64,000 bases of DNA from Ruminococcus sp. Phil11 (GCA_001940925.1 MSGZ01000040.1:41461-105460); one strand, 5' to 3'; positions 42,260 to 51,680 are shown, numbered from the stretch's first letter. Notes: a model not told the origin generated them from the letters alone. Made by a program: numbers and translations.

Positions 42260-43315
42260 ATGCAGTGTGAGAAATGCCATGCCGAGCTCCCTCCGAACAG
42301 CATTTCCTGCCCGGAGTGCGGAGCACCTGCCCTTCAGAACATAGAGGGCTTTGACAATACGCAGCTTATCCAGCTCCAGCTGAAAACCATGCTGAAGGAG
42401 CATTCCGGTGATCTGTTTTTGAAACATAACGGCAGCCTGCTGTTCAATGTCAAACGCTTCACCGCGCTCATCAATGATTACATTGCCGAATATGATAAGG
42501 AGCGCAAGCTTCTGCGTTCCATGGTCGAGGACAATATTTTAGGTGTGCTGCTCTCTGAGCAGGGCAATCACGAAATGGCGATCACAAAGGCCAAGAGCGT
42601 CATGCTCGGAGAGAAATTTCTCTCGGACAACGCTGCGGAATTTGTCCTCGCATGTCTGACCTATATGCTCGGCTGGCCGTATGATTCGCCCCTCCGCGTC
42701 AAGGAAAAGACCGAGGATGAAAACGAACCGAAGGAAAAAGCCCGTCCGGTCAGCGTCAATGACAATGTCTTTACGCGTGCGGCTGCGCAGAAATACCGCG
42801 TATTCTCCCGGAATGTCGTCATTCCGGACGGATGTACGAAAATCGAAGAGTTCAGCTTTGACGGCTACGGCAACCTGCGTTCCGTCCAGCTCCCGGATTC
42901 GCTGCTCGCGATCGGGGAATATGCATTCTCCAACTGCAAGCACCTGCGCATGATCGAGCTGCCCGAATCGCTCCGCATGATCGGTCAGGCTGCATTCAGC
43001 CAGTGCGAAAAGCTTGTCAGCATCAATCTGCCGAAGGGCGTGTTCGAGATCGCGGACAGTACGTTCTCATTCTGCAAGAGCCTTGAGATCGTCGAGATCC
43101 CCGATACCGTCAGCAGCATCGGCGAGCAGGCCTTCGCGGGATGCGAAAAGCTCCGGAAGCTGACACTGCCCAAGAGCGTCAAGTTCATTGACAAGAACGC
43201 ATTTGCATACTGTCCGCGCCTGACGATCGTCTGTGTGGAAAATTCGTATGTGTATAAATACTGCCTCAGCAATGCGATCCCGGTCGAAACCTATCTGCCG
43301 GCAGCATCGCGCTGA
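42260..43315 (+). CDS. Zinc-ribbon and LRR (BspA-type) cytoplasmic protein
   Basis: 351 residues, no signal peptide. An N-terminal zinc ribbon (Cys3-X2-Cys6 and Cys17-X2-Cys20) is followed by a helical domain (about 30-150). Five or more BspA-like leucine-rich repeats follow (about 180-340; units such as Ser-Ile-Gly-Glu-Gln-Ala-Phe-Ala-Gly-Cys-Glu-Lys-Leu). BspA-type repeats usually sit on secreted proteins; here the protein appears intracellular and heads a kinase/phosphatase operon, so a protein-interaction role is inferred. AGGAGAG precedes the ATG. Confidence 0.82.
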   Translation: MQCEKCHAELPPNSISCPECGAPALQNIEGFDNTQLIQLQLKTMLKEHSGDLFLKHNGSLLFNVKRFTALINDYIAEYDKERKLLRSMVEDNILGVLLSEQGNHEMAITKAKSVMLGEKFLSDNAAEFVLACLTYMLGWPYDSPLRVKEKTEDENEPKEKARPVSVNDNVFTRAAAQKYRVFSRNVVIPDGCTKIEEFSFDGYGNLRSVQLPDSLLAIGEYAFSNCKHLRMIELPESLRMIGQAAFSQCEKLVSINLPKGVFEIADSTFSFCKSLEIVEIPDTVSSIGEQAFAGCEKLRKLTLPKSVKFIDKNAFAYCPRLTIVCVENSYVYKYCLSNAIPVETYLPAASR

Positions 43316-43367
43316 AGCCGGACATTGAATCTCAGCACAATCACATTTCAAGGGAGGACAGATTCGT

Positions 43368-44711
43368 ATGGTAGAGCTTTCGATCGGCCAGGAAGTCGAA
43401 ATGGAGTACGGCGGAAAAGCGCAGGTACTCGGCGTCATCGGCAGCGGCGGACAGGGTATCGTCTATCTCGTCCGGTATAACGGCATGAAATGGGCACTCA
43501 AGTGGTATGACATCGACAAGATGAAAAACCCCAAGGCGTTCCGCAAGAATATTCAGAACAATATCAGTGACGGTCCCCCGAGCAACAAGTTCCTGTGGCC
43601 GAAATATCTGACCAAGGAAAAGGAGGACGGCACCTTCGGCTACCTGATGGAGCTGAAGCCCGAGAGCTTCGATTCCTTCGTCGATATCCTCAATACCTAC
43701 AAGCTTTCGGTCGATCCGCTGACCGGGCGCTCCACAAAGACCCCCGTGCGGTTCACAAGCCTTTACGCGATGGTCACGGCGGTCATCAATATCGTCAATG
43801 CGTTCCGGCAGCTCCACCGCGCCGGCAAGAGCTATCAGGACCTGAATGACGGCGGCTTCTTTATCAATATGGATACCGGTGCCGTGCTCGTCTGCGACTG
43901 CGACAACATCGCACCGGACGGCAGCAACTTCGGCATCGGCGGCAAGCCCGGATATATGGCTCCGGAGGTCGTCCGCGGCGTTGCAAAGCCGAATGTCCAG
44001 ACCGATAAGTATTCGCTCGCAGTCGTGCTGTTCAAGCTGCTGTTCCGCGGCGACCCCATGGAGGGCGAAAAGGTCGTCAAGGATGTCTGCCTGACCGAAT
44101 CCTCTGAACTGAAGCATTACGGTCAGAACGCCGTCTTTATCTACGATCCCGACGACGACAGCAACCGTCCCGTCCGCGGCATCCACGATAACGTCATCAA
44201 GTTCTGGCGCATTTATCCCGATTATGTCAAGGATGCGTTCATACGCTCTTTTACGCTGGGCATCTCCGATCCGAACAAGCGGATCATCGAGAACGAGTGG
44301 CAGAAAATCTTTATCCGCCTCCGCTCCGAGATCATTCAGTGCACCTGCGGCAGAACGAATTTCACATCCATGTTCAAAATGGTCGATTTCAAGACCTATA
44401 AGTGCCCGCAGTGCGGCACGATCTTTGAAACGCTCAAGTTCAGCAACCGCAAGAACCGTATGCCGCTTTATCTCGGCTCCGTGTTCTATGAGTGCGAGAT
44501 CGACCCCGATTCCGAGGACTTCCAGACAGTCGCCGGCGAGCTTGTCGAGAATAAGTTAAAGCCCGGCGTGCTCGGATTCAAAAATACGTCAGACAAAACA
44601 TGGCGTGCAAAAATGCCGGACGGCGACTTCTACGAGATCCCGCCCGGAAAGGGATTCCCGATCTGGCAGGGACTTGTCATTGACTTCGGTGAAGTTACGG
44701 CATCGCTCTGA
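43368..44711 (+). CDS. Divergent protein kinase with C-terminal zinc ribbon
   Basis: 447 residues. Kinase fold, residues 15-310: Gly-loop Gly-Ser-Gly-Gly-Gln-Gly (25-30), Lys45 in Trp-Ala-Leu-Lys, catalytic loop Tyr-Gln-Asp158-Leu-Asn (for His-Arg-Asp), Asp177-Cys-Asp in place of Asp-Phe-Gly, and Ala-Pro-Glu (198-200). Key Lys and Asp residues are kept, so activity is plausible. A zinc ribbon follows (Cys-X-Cys...Cys-Pro-Gln-Cys, about 323-348), then a small beta domain. Kinases of this build accompany TerY and PP2C in Ter-type stress clusters. Confidence 0.85.
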   Translation: MVELSIGQEVEMEYGGKAQVLGVIGSGGQGIVYLVRYNGMKWALKWYDIDKMKNPKAFRKNIQNNISDGPPSNKFLWPKYLTKEKEDGTFGYLMELKPESFDSFVDILNTYKLSVDPLTGRSTKTPVRFTSLYAMVTAVINIVNAFRQLHRAGKSYQDLNDGGFFINMDTGAVLVCDCDNIAPDGSNFGIGGKPGYMAPEVVRGVAKPNVQTDKYSLAVVLFKLLFRGDPMEGEKVVKDVCLTESSELKHYGQNAVFIYDPDDDSNRPVRGIHDNVIKFWRIYPDYVKDAFIRSFTLGISDPNKRIIENEWQKIFIRLRSEIIQCTCGRTNFTSMFKMVDFKTYKCPQCGTIFETLKFSNRKNRMPLYLGSVFYECEIDPDSEDFQTVAGELVENKLKPGVLGFKNTSDKTWRAKMPDGDFYEIPPGKGFPIWQGLVIDFGEVTASL

Positions 44712-44758
44712 TGCCTGATGATGCATCCGTATTTTGGAGGAAAGGAAGTATCTGAATA

Positions 44759-45685
44759 ATGAGTAACGAAAAGAAAAAGGGGCCGGCCTTCACTGCGGCG
44801 GAAAAGCTGCCGGAGGAGGCAGCAAAGGCCCTGAAGGAAACCGCGGAATCGCTCCAGAATCTGGCAGACGCGGCAGACGGGAATGCCGCAGCAGCAAAGC
44901 CGGATGAGCCGGATGACGCACTGTTCGATTTCGAGGACGACGATCCGCTGAGCGCGACCGGCGTCTCCAAGAAGAGCCTTGTCATCTTCTTCCTGATCGA
45001 CACCTCGCGCAGCATGGTCGGCAAGAAGATCGGTGAGCTCAATACCGTTATGGAGGAGCTGATCCCGGAGATCCGCAGAGTCGGTGAAGCAGACACCGAT
45101 GTCAAGATCGCCGTGCTCACCTTCGGTACGCAGGTCCGCTGGATGTATTCCGAGCCGATCCTGATCGAGGACTTTGAATGGGCGCGTCTGCGTGCAGACG
45201 GCGTCACCAATATGGGCGAGGCATTCCGTGAGCTTTCCTCCAGAATGTCCCGCAACAGCTTCCTGAATTCGCCGTCGCTCTCGTTTGCGCCGGTCATCTT
45301 CCTGATGACAGACGGCTATCCGTCCGACGACTACAAGGAAGCACTTGAGGAGCTGAAGCAGAACAGCTGGTATAAGTTCGGCCTGAAGGCGGCACTCGGC
45401 ATCGGCAGCGAAGCCAATGACGAGATGCTCGAGGAATTCACCGGCTCCAAGGATACCGTTGTTCACGCCTATTCCGGCGGCCAGCTCGCACAGATGATCA
45501 AGATCATCGCCGTTACCTCCGCACAGATCGGCAGCAAGAGTATGACGCTCTCCGATGACGTCAACCATGAGCTGTCCGAGGAGGAGGTACGCTCTGCCAA
45601 GCAGAAGCTGCTCGGCCAGCAGATCCAGGATTCCATGACGAATCTCGGTGATGCGGACGCCATTTCGCTCGATACGGGCTGGTAA
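44759..45685 (+). CDS. TerY-like von Willebrand factor A domain protein
   Basis: 308 residues. An Ala/Glu-rich helical N-terminus (1-50) and acidic segment lead into a vWA domain (about 72-280). The metal-ion site is complete: Asp81-X-Ser83-X-Ser85, Thr150 and Asp185 in Met-Thr-Asp-Gly. The size and fold match TerY-type intracellular vWA proteins. It probably binds metal and mediates assembly with the kinase and phosphatase encoded on each side. Gap of 47 bases after the kinase. Confidence 0.88.
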   Translation: MSNEKKKGPAFTAAEKLPEEAAKALKETAESLQNLADAADGNAAAAKPDEPDDALFDFEDDDPLSATGVSKKSLVIFFLIDTSRSMVGKKIGELNTVMEELIPEIRRVGEADTDVKIAVLTFGTQVRWMYSEPILIEDFEWARLRADGVTNMGEAFRELSSRMSRNSFLNSPSLSFAPVIFLMTDGYPSDDYKEALEELKQNSWYKFGLKAALGIGSEANDEMLEEFTGSKDTVVHAYSGGQLAQMIKIIAVTSAQIGSKSMTLSDDVNHELSEEEVRSAKQKLLGQQIQDSMTNLGDADAISLDTGW

Positions 45686-45738
45686 TTCAGACAGAGCTGC
45701 GGCAAAAATATTTATCACTCACAAGGGGGCCTGTTGCG

Positions 45739-46653
45739 ATGTTCGGCGGTTTCAGCCATTCTGTTATCGGCGCGAGCCACGAAGCTACCGGTCTGGTCTG
45801 TCAGGATCATTCTGCCTATGAGGTCAATGAGCACTATGCCATTGCCGTCAGTGCAGACGGACACGGAAGCAAAAAATACTTCAGGAGCCATATCGGCTCG
45901 AAGTTTGCAGTGGAGGCTGCGCTGGAAACTGTACGCCGGTTCTATATGGAGCCGGAACGGTTTGAGCAGAATTTTCCCGCAAATCATAAGATGATTATCA
46001 AGAATATCGAAAAACAGATCATCGTCAACTGGAATGCCCGCGTCCAGCGGGATCTGGAGCAGAATCCGGTCAAGCTGGATGAGATGAAGAAGTTTACGAA
46101 AGAGGAATTTCAGGCGATCCCGAAGGAATCCTATTACGGCACAACGCTGATCGTCGCGGTCAGCGGCAAGGGATTCCAGTTCGGCTTTCAGATCGGCGAC
46201 GGCAGCCTCGTCGCACTGTTCGAGGACGGCGTCCCCGTCATGCCGATGAACTACGATGAATCCGCCCCTGCGAATATGACAGCATCCATGTGCAACAGCA
46301 ATGCCGCCTCCATGTTCAACAGCTTCTATACTGAGCATGAAAAGGTCATTGCCATGTACGCTTCGACAGACGGCCTGTATACCTCATTCAGCAATGAGGA
46401 CGATTTCCTTGAATATCACCTGATCATTACGGGTCAGCTCGACCGTCTGGAAACATTTGAAAAATCTATCCAGAAGAATCTCATGAAGCGTTCGCACTTC
46501 GGCACGGAGGATGATATCTCGCTGGCCTGCATCTGCGACCGCGACCTGCTCAGCGAAATGGCACCTGTCCTCCGGCAGAAGGCGGCGGACAGCAAATCCC
46601 ATGCCGCGGAGCGCAAAGCAAAGCGTCTGGCAGCACTGAGAAATACCGACTGA
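45739..46653 (+). CDS. PP2C-family protein phosphatase
   Basis: 304 residues. PPM/PP2C motifs are present: Ser-Ala-Asp40-Gly-His-Gly (metal site), Tyr-Gly-Thr-Thr-Leu, Gln-Ile-Gly-Asp-Gly and Ser-Thr-Asp-Gly-Leu-Tyr. The order and spacing are as in bacterial PP2C-like enzymes of Ter clusters. It should reverse the phosphorylation done by the kinase two genes upstream. AAGGGGG precedes the ATG. Confidence 0.88.
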   Translation: MFGGFSHSVIGASHEATGLVCQDHSAYEVNEHYAIAVSADGHGSKKYFRSHIGSKFAVEAALETVRRFYMEPERFEQNFPANHKMIIKNIEKQIIVNWNARVQRDLEQNPVKLDEMKKFTKEEFQAIPKESYYGTTLIVAVSGKGFQFGFQIGDGSLVALFEDGVPVMPMNYDESAPANMTASMCNSNAASMFNSFYTEHEKVIAMYASTDGLYTSFSNEDDFLEYHLIITGQLDRLETFEKSIQKNLMKRSHFGTEDDISLACICDRDLLSEMAPVLRQKAADSKSHAAERKAKRLAALRNTD

Positions 46654-46699
46654 AAAAACGCTGCCGGTTCAGATTATCACAGGAAGGTGTGGTGTACAA

Positions 46700-47941
46700 A
46701 TGGAAGTGAAGGAGCTTCTCAGCAAAGCACAGGAGTTCGCACTGAAGGTATCGGAAGCATTTCCGGAATTCGCCGCAGTGCCGGATGCAGCGGTCACCCT
46801 GATCGCCATTGACCGCGGCGGCATCGTCAGCGGTTCGACCGGCATCCGTTATGATGACGGTGAAGCGAAGTATTCGGATTCCGCGGAGCAGGCAGTCCGT
46901 GCGATCCCGGGTGCAATGATCGCATCCGCTATGGTAACGGTCAAGATCGCAGACTGCGCTGTCGTTGAACCCGCCGAGGATGTCCTCAAGCAGCTGGTTC
47001 AGGCCAATATGGCAAATGCCGCATGTATCGTTGCAACATCCGATACGGAAAGCAAGGAAGTTTCCGCCATCATTCCTGTTTCGCATGAAGCAGTCAGCGA
47101 TTTCCTGAGCGGCTTTGACGATGCAGTCTCTGCACCGGCACCCGCAAAGAAGCAGCTCGGACAGCAGTCCGAATTTGTCGGCGGCATCCAGATCGACGAA
47201 AGCAACCCGTTCTTTGCGGCACCGAATACCGCAACGGACGATGTCAAGACCATTGACGCAGAAAATGCACAGAATGCACCGTATCCGCAGCAGGGTGCAA
47301 TGCAGCAGCCGAATCCCGCAGCCGGATTCCAGTTCCCGGTGTTCAACGGTATGCCGGCTGGTTATCCGCAGCAGCAGGGCGGTTATCCGCAGATGGGCGG
47401 TTACCCGCAGCAGGGCGGCTATCCGCAGATGGGCGGCTATCCGCAGCAGCAGACCGGTTATCCGCAAATGGGCGGTTATCCGCAGCAGCAGGGCGGTTAT
47501 CCGCAAATGGGCGGCTATCCGCAGCAGGGCGGCTACCCGCAGCAGGGTGCTTATCCGCAGCAGGGCGGCTATCCGCAGCAGGGTGCCTATCCGCAGCAGG
47601 GCGGTTATCCGGCAGCTCCGCAGCCGCAGAGCACGTACATTCCGCCGCAGCCGCAGAGCACCTATATTCCCCCGCAGCCGCATAATCCTGCGACCGCAGC
47701 AGCACAGTCCGTTCATGCAACGGGTCTGCCGCAGAGCACAATGGTATCCCAGAATCTCGGCGGCGGCAGCGGCGGCGCGTTCAGAAAGCGTCTCAATACG
47801 TTCCTGGATGATGAAGCAGCCGCAGAGGCCGATGCAGCAGAAGCAGATGCAACCGGCCTTTCCAAGGAAGAAATGCTCAAGAATGCCAAGGAGCGCAAAA
47901 AGGTCGCAAAGAATAACTTTAACTACAAAAAAGGCATGTAA
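46700..47941 (+). CDS. Deaminase-like domain protein with Gly-Tyr-Pro-Gln repeat tail
   Basis: 413 residues, last gene of the operon. Residues 1-140 align by pattern with the zinc-complete deaminase-like protein at 49401. Ser-Ala-Glu-Gln stands where that protein has His-Ala-Glu-Lys, and Glu-Pro-Ala-Glu-Asp-Val stands where it has Leu-Pro-Cys-Asp-Asp-Cys, so all three zinc ligands are lost. A linker (to about 217) precedes thirteen Tyr-Pro-Gln units (about 220-310) and Pro-Gln-Ser-Thr-Tyr-Ile-Pro repeats. The C-terminus is acidic then basic. Such tracts favour condensation or adhesion; the function is unknown. Confidence 0.75.
   Translation: MEVKELLSKAQEFALKVSEAFPEFAAVPDAAVTLIAIDRGGIVSGSTGIRYDDGEAKYSDSAEQAVRAIPGAMIASAMVTVKIADCAVVEPAEDVLKQLVQANMANAACIVATSDTESKEVSAIIPVSHEAVSDFLSGFDDAVSAPAPAKKQLGQQSEFVGGIQIDESNPFFAAPNTATDDVKTIDAENAQNAPYPQQGAMQQPNPAAGFQFPVFNGMPAGYPQQQGGYPQMGGYPQQGGYPQMGGYPQQQTGYPQMGGYPQQQGGYPQMGGYPQQGGYPQQGAYPQQGGYPQQGAYPQQGGYPAAPQPQSTYIPPQPQSTYIPPQPHNPATAAAQSVHATGLPQSTMVSQNLGGGSGGAFRKRLNTFLDDEAAAEADAAEADATGLSKEEMLKNAKERKKVAKNNFNYKKGM
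47355..47685 (+). repeat. Tandem repeat encoding Gly-Gly-Tyr-Pro-Gln units
   Basis: Runs of GGCGGTTATCCGCAG-like units in frame, alternating with CAG or ATG codons. The codon choice varies little, consistent with expansion by slippage. Confidence 0.85.
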
Positions 47942-47948
47942 TGCAAAA

Positions 47949-47983
47949 CCCGTATCCGGAATGCACCGGATACGGGCTTTTTT
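47949..47983 (+). terminator. Terminator of the kinase operon
   Basis: CCCGTATCCGG/CCGGATACGGG stem followed by CTTTTTT. Confidence 0.92.
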
Positions 47984-47997
47984 GCTGTATCAAATAC

Positions 47998-48031
47998 CAA
48001 AAAAGAGCCGCACAGTTATCCCGTGCGGCTC
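47998..48031 (-). terminator. Terminator of the minus-strand membrane protein gene
   Basis: GAGCCGCAC/GTGCGGCTC stem with Ts on the minus-strand 3' side. Confidence 0.85.
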
Positions 48032-48071
48032 CGTTCTTATTCTGATCAGGACTTTCCGATGAAGCCTGTTT

Positions 48072-48599
48072 TTATTTGAAATTCACGCGCCAGTTGGAAT
48101 TTGCACTGACCTTGCTGTAAAGCTTGACCAGCTCCTTCTGCCGGCTGGAACGGTATGTGAACGTAATCAGCACAGCGGCTGCCACTGTCAGCACGGTACC
48201 CAGAATATAAGCAAAGGTATCCGTCTTGAACACGAGCAGGCAGACTGCCCAGATCACGGCAACTGCAAACAGGATCAGCGGCAGACAGAATGACGTAAAG
48301 GTTCTGTCCTTCAGCTTGACATAACGCTGGATCTCCTTGAGATTGAAGCTCTCATAATGGCGTGCGATGAAATTATCCGGGCGCGCCCACTTGCAGAACT
48401 GTCTGACATTATCAAACTTGACGGTGTAGTCCTGCTTGGTATACGTGATGCGGTAGTACACCGTCACAGAGCCGTCCTTATTGCTCAGGGCGTCCATGAT
48501 ATGCACAATCGTTCCCGCCTGTACCTGATTGCTCAGCGTCTTGGTCACGAGAAACTTGCGATCTATTGCTTCCTCAATATCATTCAGCATATAGGTCAT
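48072..48599 (-). CDS. Membrane protein, unknown (175 aa)
   Basis: A cytoplasmic beta-rich N-terminal part (1-100) is followed by two hydrophobic helices (about 105-125 and 130-150) and a basic tail. Not recognised. It is a single gene with its own promoter (48697-48725) and terminator, convergent with the kinase operon. Confidence 0.7.
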   Translation of the reverse strand: MTYMLNDIEEAIDRKFLVTKTLSNQVQAGTIVHIMDALSNKDGSVTVYYRITYTKQDYTVKFDNVRQFCKWARPDNFIARHYESFNLKEIQRYVKLKDRTFTSFCLPLILFAVAVIWAVCLLVFKTDTFAYILGTVLTVAAAVLITFTYRSSRQKELVKLYSKVSANSNWRVNFK

Positions 48600-48696
48600 A
48601 ATTTAGCACCCCTTCTATCGACTTTTTACCGGCGCAAAATGCCCCGAAAAATGATACTTCCCTATCAAAAATCATTATACACTCCGTATATCGTAT

Positions 48697-48725
48697 ATTA
48701 TACCATATAATCGAAAAAAAAGCAA
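48697..48725 (-). promoter_or_regulatory. Promoter of the 175-residue membrane protein gene
   Basis: Minus strand TTGCTT (48725-48720) and TATAAT (48702-48697), 17-base spacer. Confidence 0.75.
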
Positions 48726-49285
48726 GGGGTAAATCGCATTTTTTTCTTGATATATCGTAACTTGTTTGTGAATTTTCGTGCATTCCGTTTTGAACGCCGC
48801 CCCGAAAGCGCGGTGAAACCTGCATTTTTCTGTCTCCGGAAACATTTGAACGCAGCAGCAGAATCCCGTAAGAAAAATTTTTTCTGATTGCTGATATTGG
48901 GCATTATGCTGTTTTTTCTGTATGCTTTGCCGGAGACAGTCCGCATTTGCTCAGGACGGTTCCGCATCCGGACAGCGCAGGCAGAACGCACCCGCCGGAA
49001 CCTGCCGGATTTCAGGGATTTTTTCCGATGCGGAAGCAAAGGCCCCTGACCTGTAAAAGCCGCCCGTTATTATACGCCTGGTATTTTGTGAAAGATATTT
49101 CCATTTCGTAACAATATTGCTATTTCAGGAAAGATGTACCGTGCTGCTTCACAAAATCCGCATCTGCTCCGGCTGTCCGCTTCTTTCGTGCGGACATATG
49201 AATTTCCAGCTTGTAAATTTTGCATAAAATATAACCTGTATACAAATTTCTTCGTTCGGATTTGTATTTTTTTGCCGGAAAACGG
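48726..49285. other. Intergenic region without a supported gene
   Basis: About 560 bases, more AT-rich than its surroundings. A 113-residue minus-strand frame (48698-49039) is open, but it is very basic, lacks a ribosome site and overlaps the promoter, so I do not call it. No clear hairpin with T-run and no repeat shared with other gaps was seen. Confidence 0.6.
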
Positions 49286-49314
49286 TTGACAGCAAAACTT
49301 TTTTATGTTATAAT
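49286..49314 (+). promoter_or_regulatory. Promoter of the deaminase-like/GGDEF operon
   Basis: Consensus TTGACA (49286-49291) and TATAAT (49309-49314), 17-base spacer. Confidence 0.85.
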
Positions 49315-49400
49315 CATAAAAACAGAGAGTACATTTTTAGATTTTGAGTATATATTCTGAAACCTGTCTGATATCATCACACGGAAAGGTGGTTTAATGT

Positions 49401-50039
49401 GTGAATTATGAAACGATCTTTCAAACGGCACGCGAGCTGGCCTCGCAGCGCATCCGGAGCGGAGAGCCCGTTCTGCCGGATGACACCGTCTGCGTGATCG
49501 CAGCCGTGTCCGGAAAGCTTTACACCGGTGTCAACAGACGCGAAAATGTCAACGGCACCATCCGCAATATCCATGCGGAAAAGGAAGTCATGCGCAATAT
49601 GCAGAATGCAGGCGAGACAGGCATCCGCACCGTACTGCTGCTGGCCTGCGGCACCGGTATGCCGCTGCTGCCCTGTGACGACTGTATGCGCAGCATCATC
49701 GCGCTGAACCCGGATAACATCCGCTGCGAGATCATGATGATGGACCGCGCCGTTCCGATCGCCGAGTTCATTGACCGGTTCCGGCCGAAAGCCAATATGC
49801 AGACGAGCCAGCCTTATGCGCAGGCAGCACCCGCAAAATCCGTGACCTCGATCACATCTGTTTCGGTATCCGCATCGGCTGTTTCCGTCCAGATCCCGGA
49901 GGCCACGAACGATGCCGATCTGATCCGCAGCAAGGTCAGCAGCCTGCTCCACGCAGCAGAAGACGATGAAGACGATACTGACGCAAAGCAAAAGCCGGAA
50001 AAGAAAAAAAGATTCGGCGGTTTCTTCGGAAAAAAATAA
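49401..50039 (+). CDS. Cytidine-deaminase-fold protein with complete zinc site
   Basis: 212 residues from a GTG start (AAAGGTGG 8 bases upstream). Residues 1-125 have a deaminase fold: His58-Ala-Glu60 (zinc ligand and proton shuttle) and Pro-Cys92-X2-Cys95 (zinc ligands). The usual CDA substrate motif differs (Asn-Arg-Arg-Glu-Asn), so the substrate may not be cytidine. Residues 130-212 are Ala/Ser/Val-rich then acidic and end in a Lys/Phe/Gly-rich tail, which suggests a disordered interaction region. It precedes a membrane GGDEF gene by 40 bases. Confidence 0.75.
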   Translation: MNYETIFQTARELASQRIRSGEPVLPDDTVCVIAAVSGKLYTGVNRRENVNGTIRNIHAEKEVMRNMQNAGETGIRTVLLLACGTGMPLLPCDDCMRSIIALNPDNIRCEIMMMDRAVPIAEFIDRFRPKANMQTSQPYAQAAPAKSVTSITSVSVSASAVSVQIPEATNDADLIRSKVSSLLHAAEDDEDDTDAKQKPEKKKRFGGFFGKK

Positions 50040-50079
50040 ACAGATAAATAAATCAAACTGAAAGGGAGTATCGTAAACA

Positions 50080-51621
50080 ATGGCAAGGCAAAATAAACAA
50101 AACAAATCCACAGCAAACCGCATTCTGGTTATCGAGCTGGTAATCATGATCCTGCTGCTGCTGGTCGTCACAACAATCGTTTCCAACAGAACACGCCAGA
50201 ACGCGCTGGAGCATATGGCAACCGTCACGGATGAGCGTTCCAAAATCGTCAGCAACTATGTCGATCGTGCAGAAGCAGCTCTGACTGCATACAGCCGTTC
50301 CGCGCAGATAATCAATCTGCTCAAGAATCCGGATAACGACAAGGCACTGCAGGCCGCACAGAAGTATACGGTCACCTATTCCAAGGATATTCCGTTCCTT
50401 GAGGGCATTTACGCCAGTAAATGGACGACGCAGGTGCTGGTGCACACAAACAGCAAGATCGCCGGCATGATCACCAGAAAGACGCCGGAATCGCTGGAAC
50501 AGCTTCAGAATGCCATGCTGGAAGCCGGAAACGGTGTTTATGATACAGGCATCATTTCCTCGCCTGCCAGCCACAAGCAGATCGTCTCCATGTATAAGGC
50601 GGTCTACGACGAAAACAAGAATCCGATCGGTCTGGTCGGCATCGGCATTTTCACCGACGGCCTGATCTCCGACCTCGACAAACTGGCCTCGCGCGACCTG
50701 GAACAGTCCACCTACAGCATGATCGACGTCGCCACAAAGCAGTATATCTTCCACGCAAATTCCTATATGATCCAGAAGGAAGCCGAGACCCCTGAGGTGC
50801 TTGCACTGTGCGACCGCTTCAGCAACCCGGCCGATACACCCGATACCGTCGGCAACTTCGAGTTCAAGGAGGACGGCGTCAATTACGTTTCCGCATATTC
50901 CTATATGCCGGATCACAACTGGATCCTGATGTTCAACGATACCAGAAGCGAGGTCTACGGCCTGACCTACGCGATGCGCCTGTTCCTGCTGCTGTTCGGC
51001 CTGCTGATGATTGGCCTTATGATCGTGTTCCACCTGCTCAACAAGCGCGCGGAGCAGACCAACCAGAAGCTGTCCTCGCAGCTCGTCAAGACCGAAAGAA
51101 CCAAGCAGTCCCTTACAACGGCAATGTTCCAGGATATCCTGACCGAGGCGAACAACCGTGTTTCGTTCTCGATGGATGCATCCAAGCTCAACGCGGTCGA
51201 GGACGGCTGCTACTACTTCGTATTCTTCAACATTTCCGAATTCAGCCAGATCAATTCGACCTACGGCAACGACGCCGGTGACCAGGTGCTGCTCTCCACG
51301 GTTCAGGCACTGCGCAAGGTATTCCTGAACGGCAAGATCTACCGTACCGGCTCCGATGAGTTCCTCATCGTGATCCCGTCCAACGACAGCACCGAGGCTT
51401 ATAACGACATCATCAACAATGTCAACACCGCACACGCGATCCTGCTGACACCGCACGAAACACCTGCAGGCCAGATCAATGCGGAGTACAAGATCGCAGT
51501 TGCAAAGAAGTCGGATAACATCAATGCTTCGATCATTTCCTCGCTGAAGGATCTCACCAACCGCAACGGCGTCGCCGTATTCGGTCAGGTGCAGTATCTC
51601 GATCTCGATCAGGCAAACTGA
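50080..51621 (+). CDS. Membrane sensor diguanylate cyclase (Cache-type, GGDEF)
   Basis: 513 residues. Membrane helices are at about 12-34 and 298-320, with a large extracellular region between that has double-Cache features (Tyr-Asp-Thr-Gly-Ile-Ile-Ser-Ser-Pro, then Lys-Asn-Pro-Ile-Gly-Leu-Val-Gly-Ile). The GGDEF domain (about 350-508) has the loop Thr-Gly-Ser-Asp-Glu-Phe, a GSDEF variant that keeps the catalytic Asp-Glu. c-di-GMP synthesis is plausible, in contrast to the protein at 39149. AAGGGAG precedes the ATG. No EAL domain. Confidence 0.87.
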   Translation: MARQNKQNKSTANRILVIELVIMILLLLVVTTIVSNRTRQNALEHMATVTDERSKIVSNYVDRAEAALTAYSRSAQIINLLKNPDNDKALQAAQKYTVTYSKDIPFLEGIYASKWTTQVLVHTNSKIAGMITRKTPESLEQLQNAMLEAGNGVYDTGIISSPASHKQIVSMYKAVYDENKNPIGLVGIGIFTDGLISDLDKLASRDLEQSTYSMIDVATKQYIFHANSYMIQKEAETPEVLALCDRFSNPADTPDTVGNFEFKEDGVNYVSAYSYMPDHNWILMFNDTRSEVYGLTYAMRLFLLLFGLLMIGLMIVFHLLNKRAEQTNQKLSSQLVKTERTKQSLTTAMFQDILTEANNRVSFSMDASKLNAVEDGCYYFVFFNISEFSQINSTYGNDAGDQVLLSTVQALRKVFLNGKIYRTGSDEFLIVIPSNDSTEAYNDIINNVNTAHAILLTPHETPAGQINAEYKIAVAKKSDNINASIISSLKDLTNRNGVAVFGQVQYLDLDQAN

Positions 51622-51634
51622 TATTCAGACAGCA

Positions 51635-51668
51635 AAGCTCCCTGTACGGCAGGTACAGGGAGCTTTTT
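51635..51668 (+). terminator. Terminator after the GGDEF gene
   Basis: AAGCTCCCTGTAC/GTACAGGGAGCTT stem followed by Ts. Confidence 0.92.
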
Positions 51669-51680
51669 GTATGCATGTGA

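Noticed and set aside
48698..49039. 113-residue minus-strand frame
   Set aside because: Overlaps a clear promoter, lacks a ribosome site and is extremely basic without a recognisable domain.
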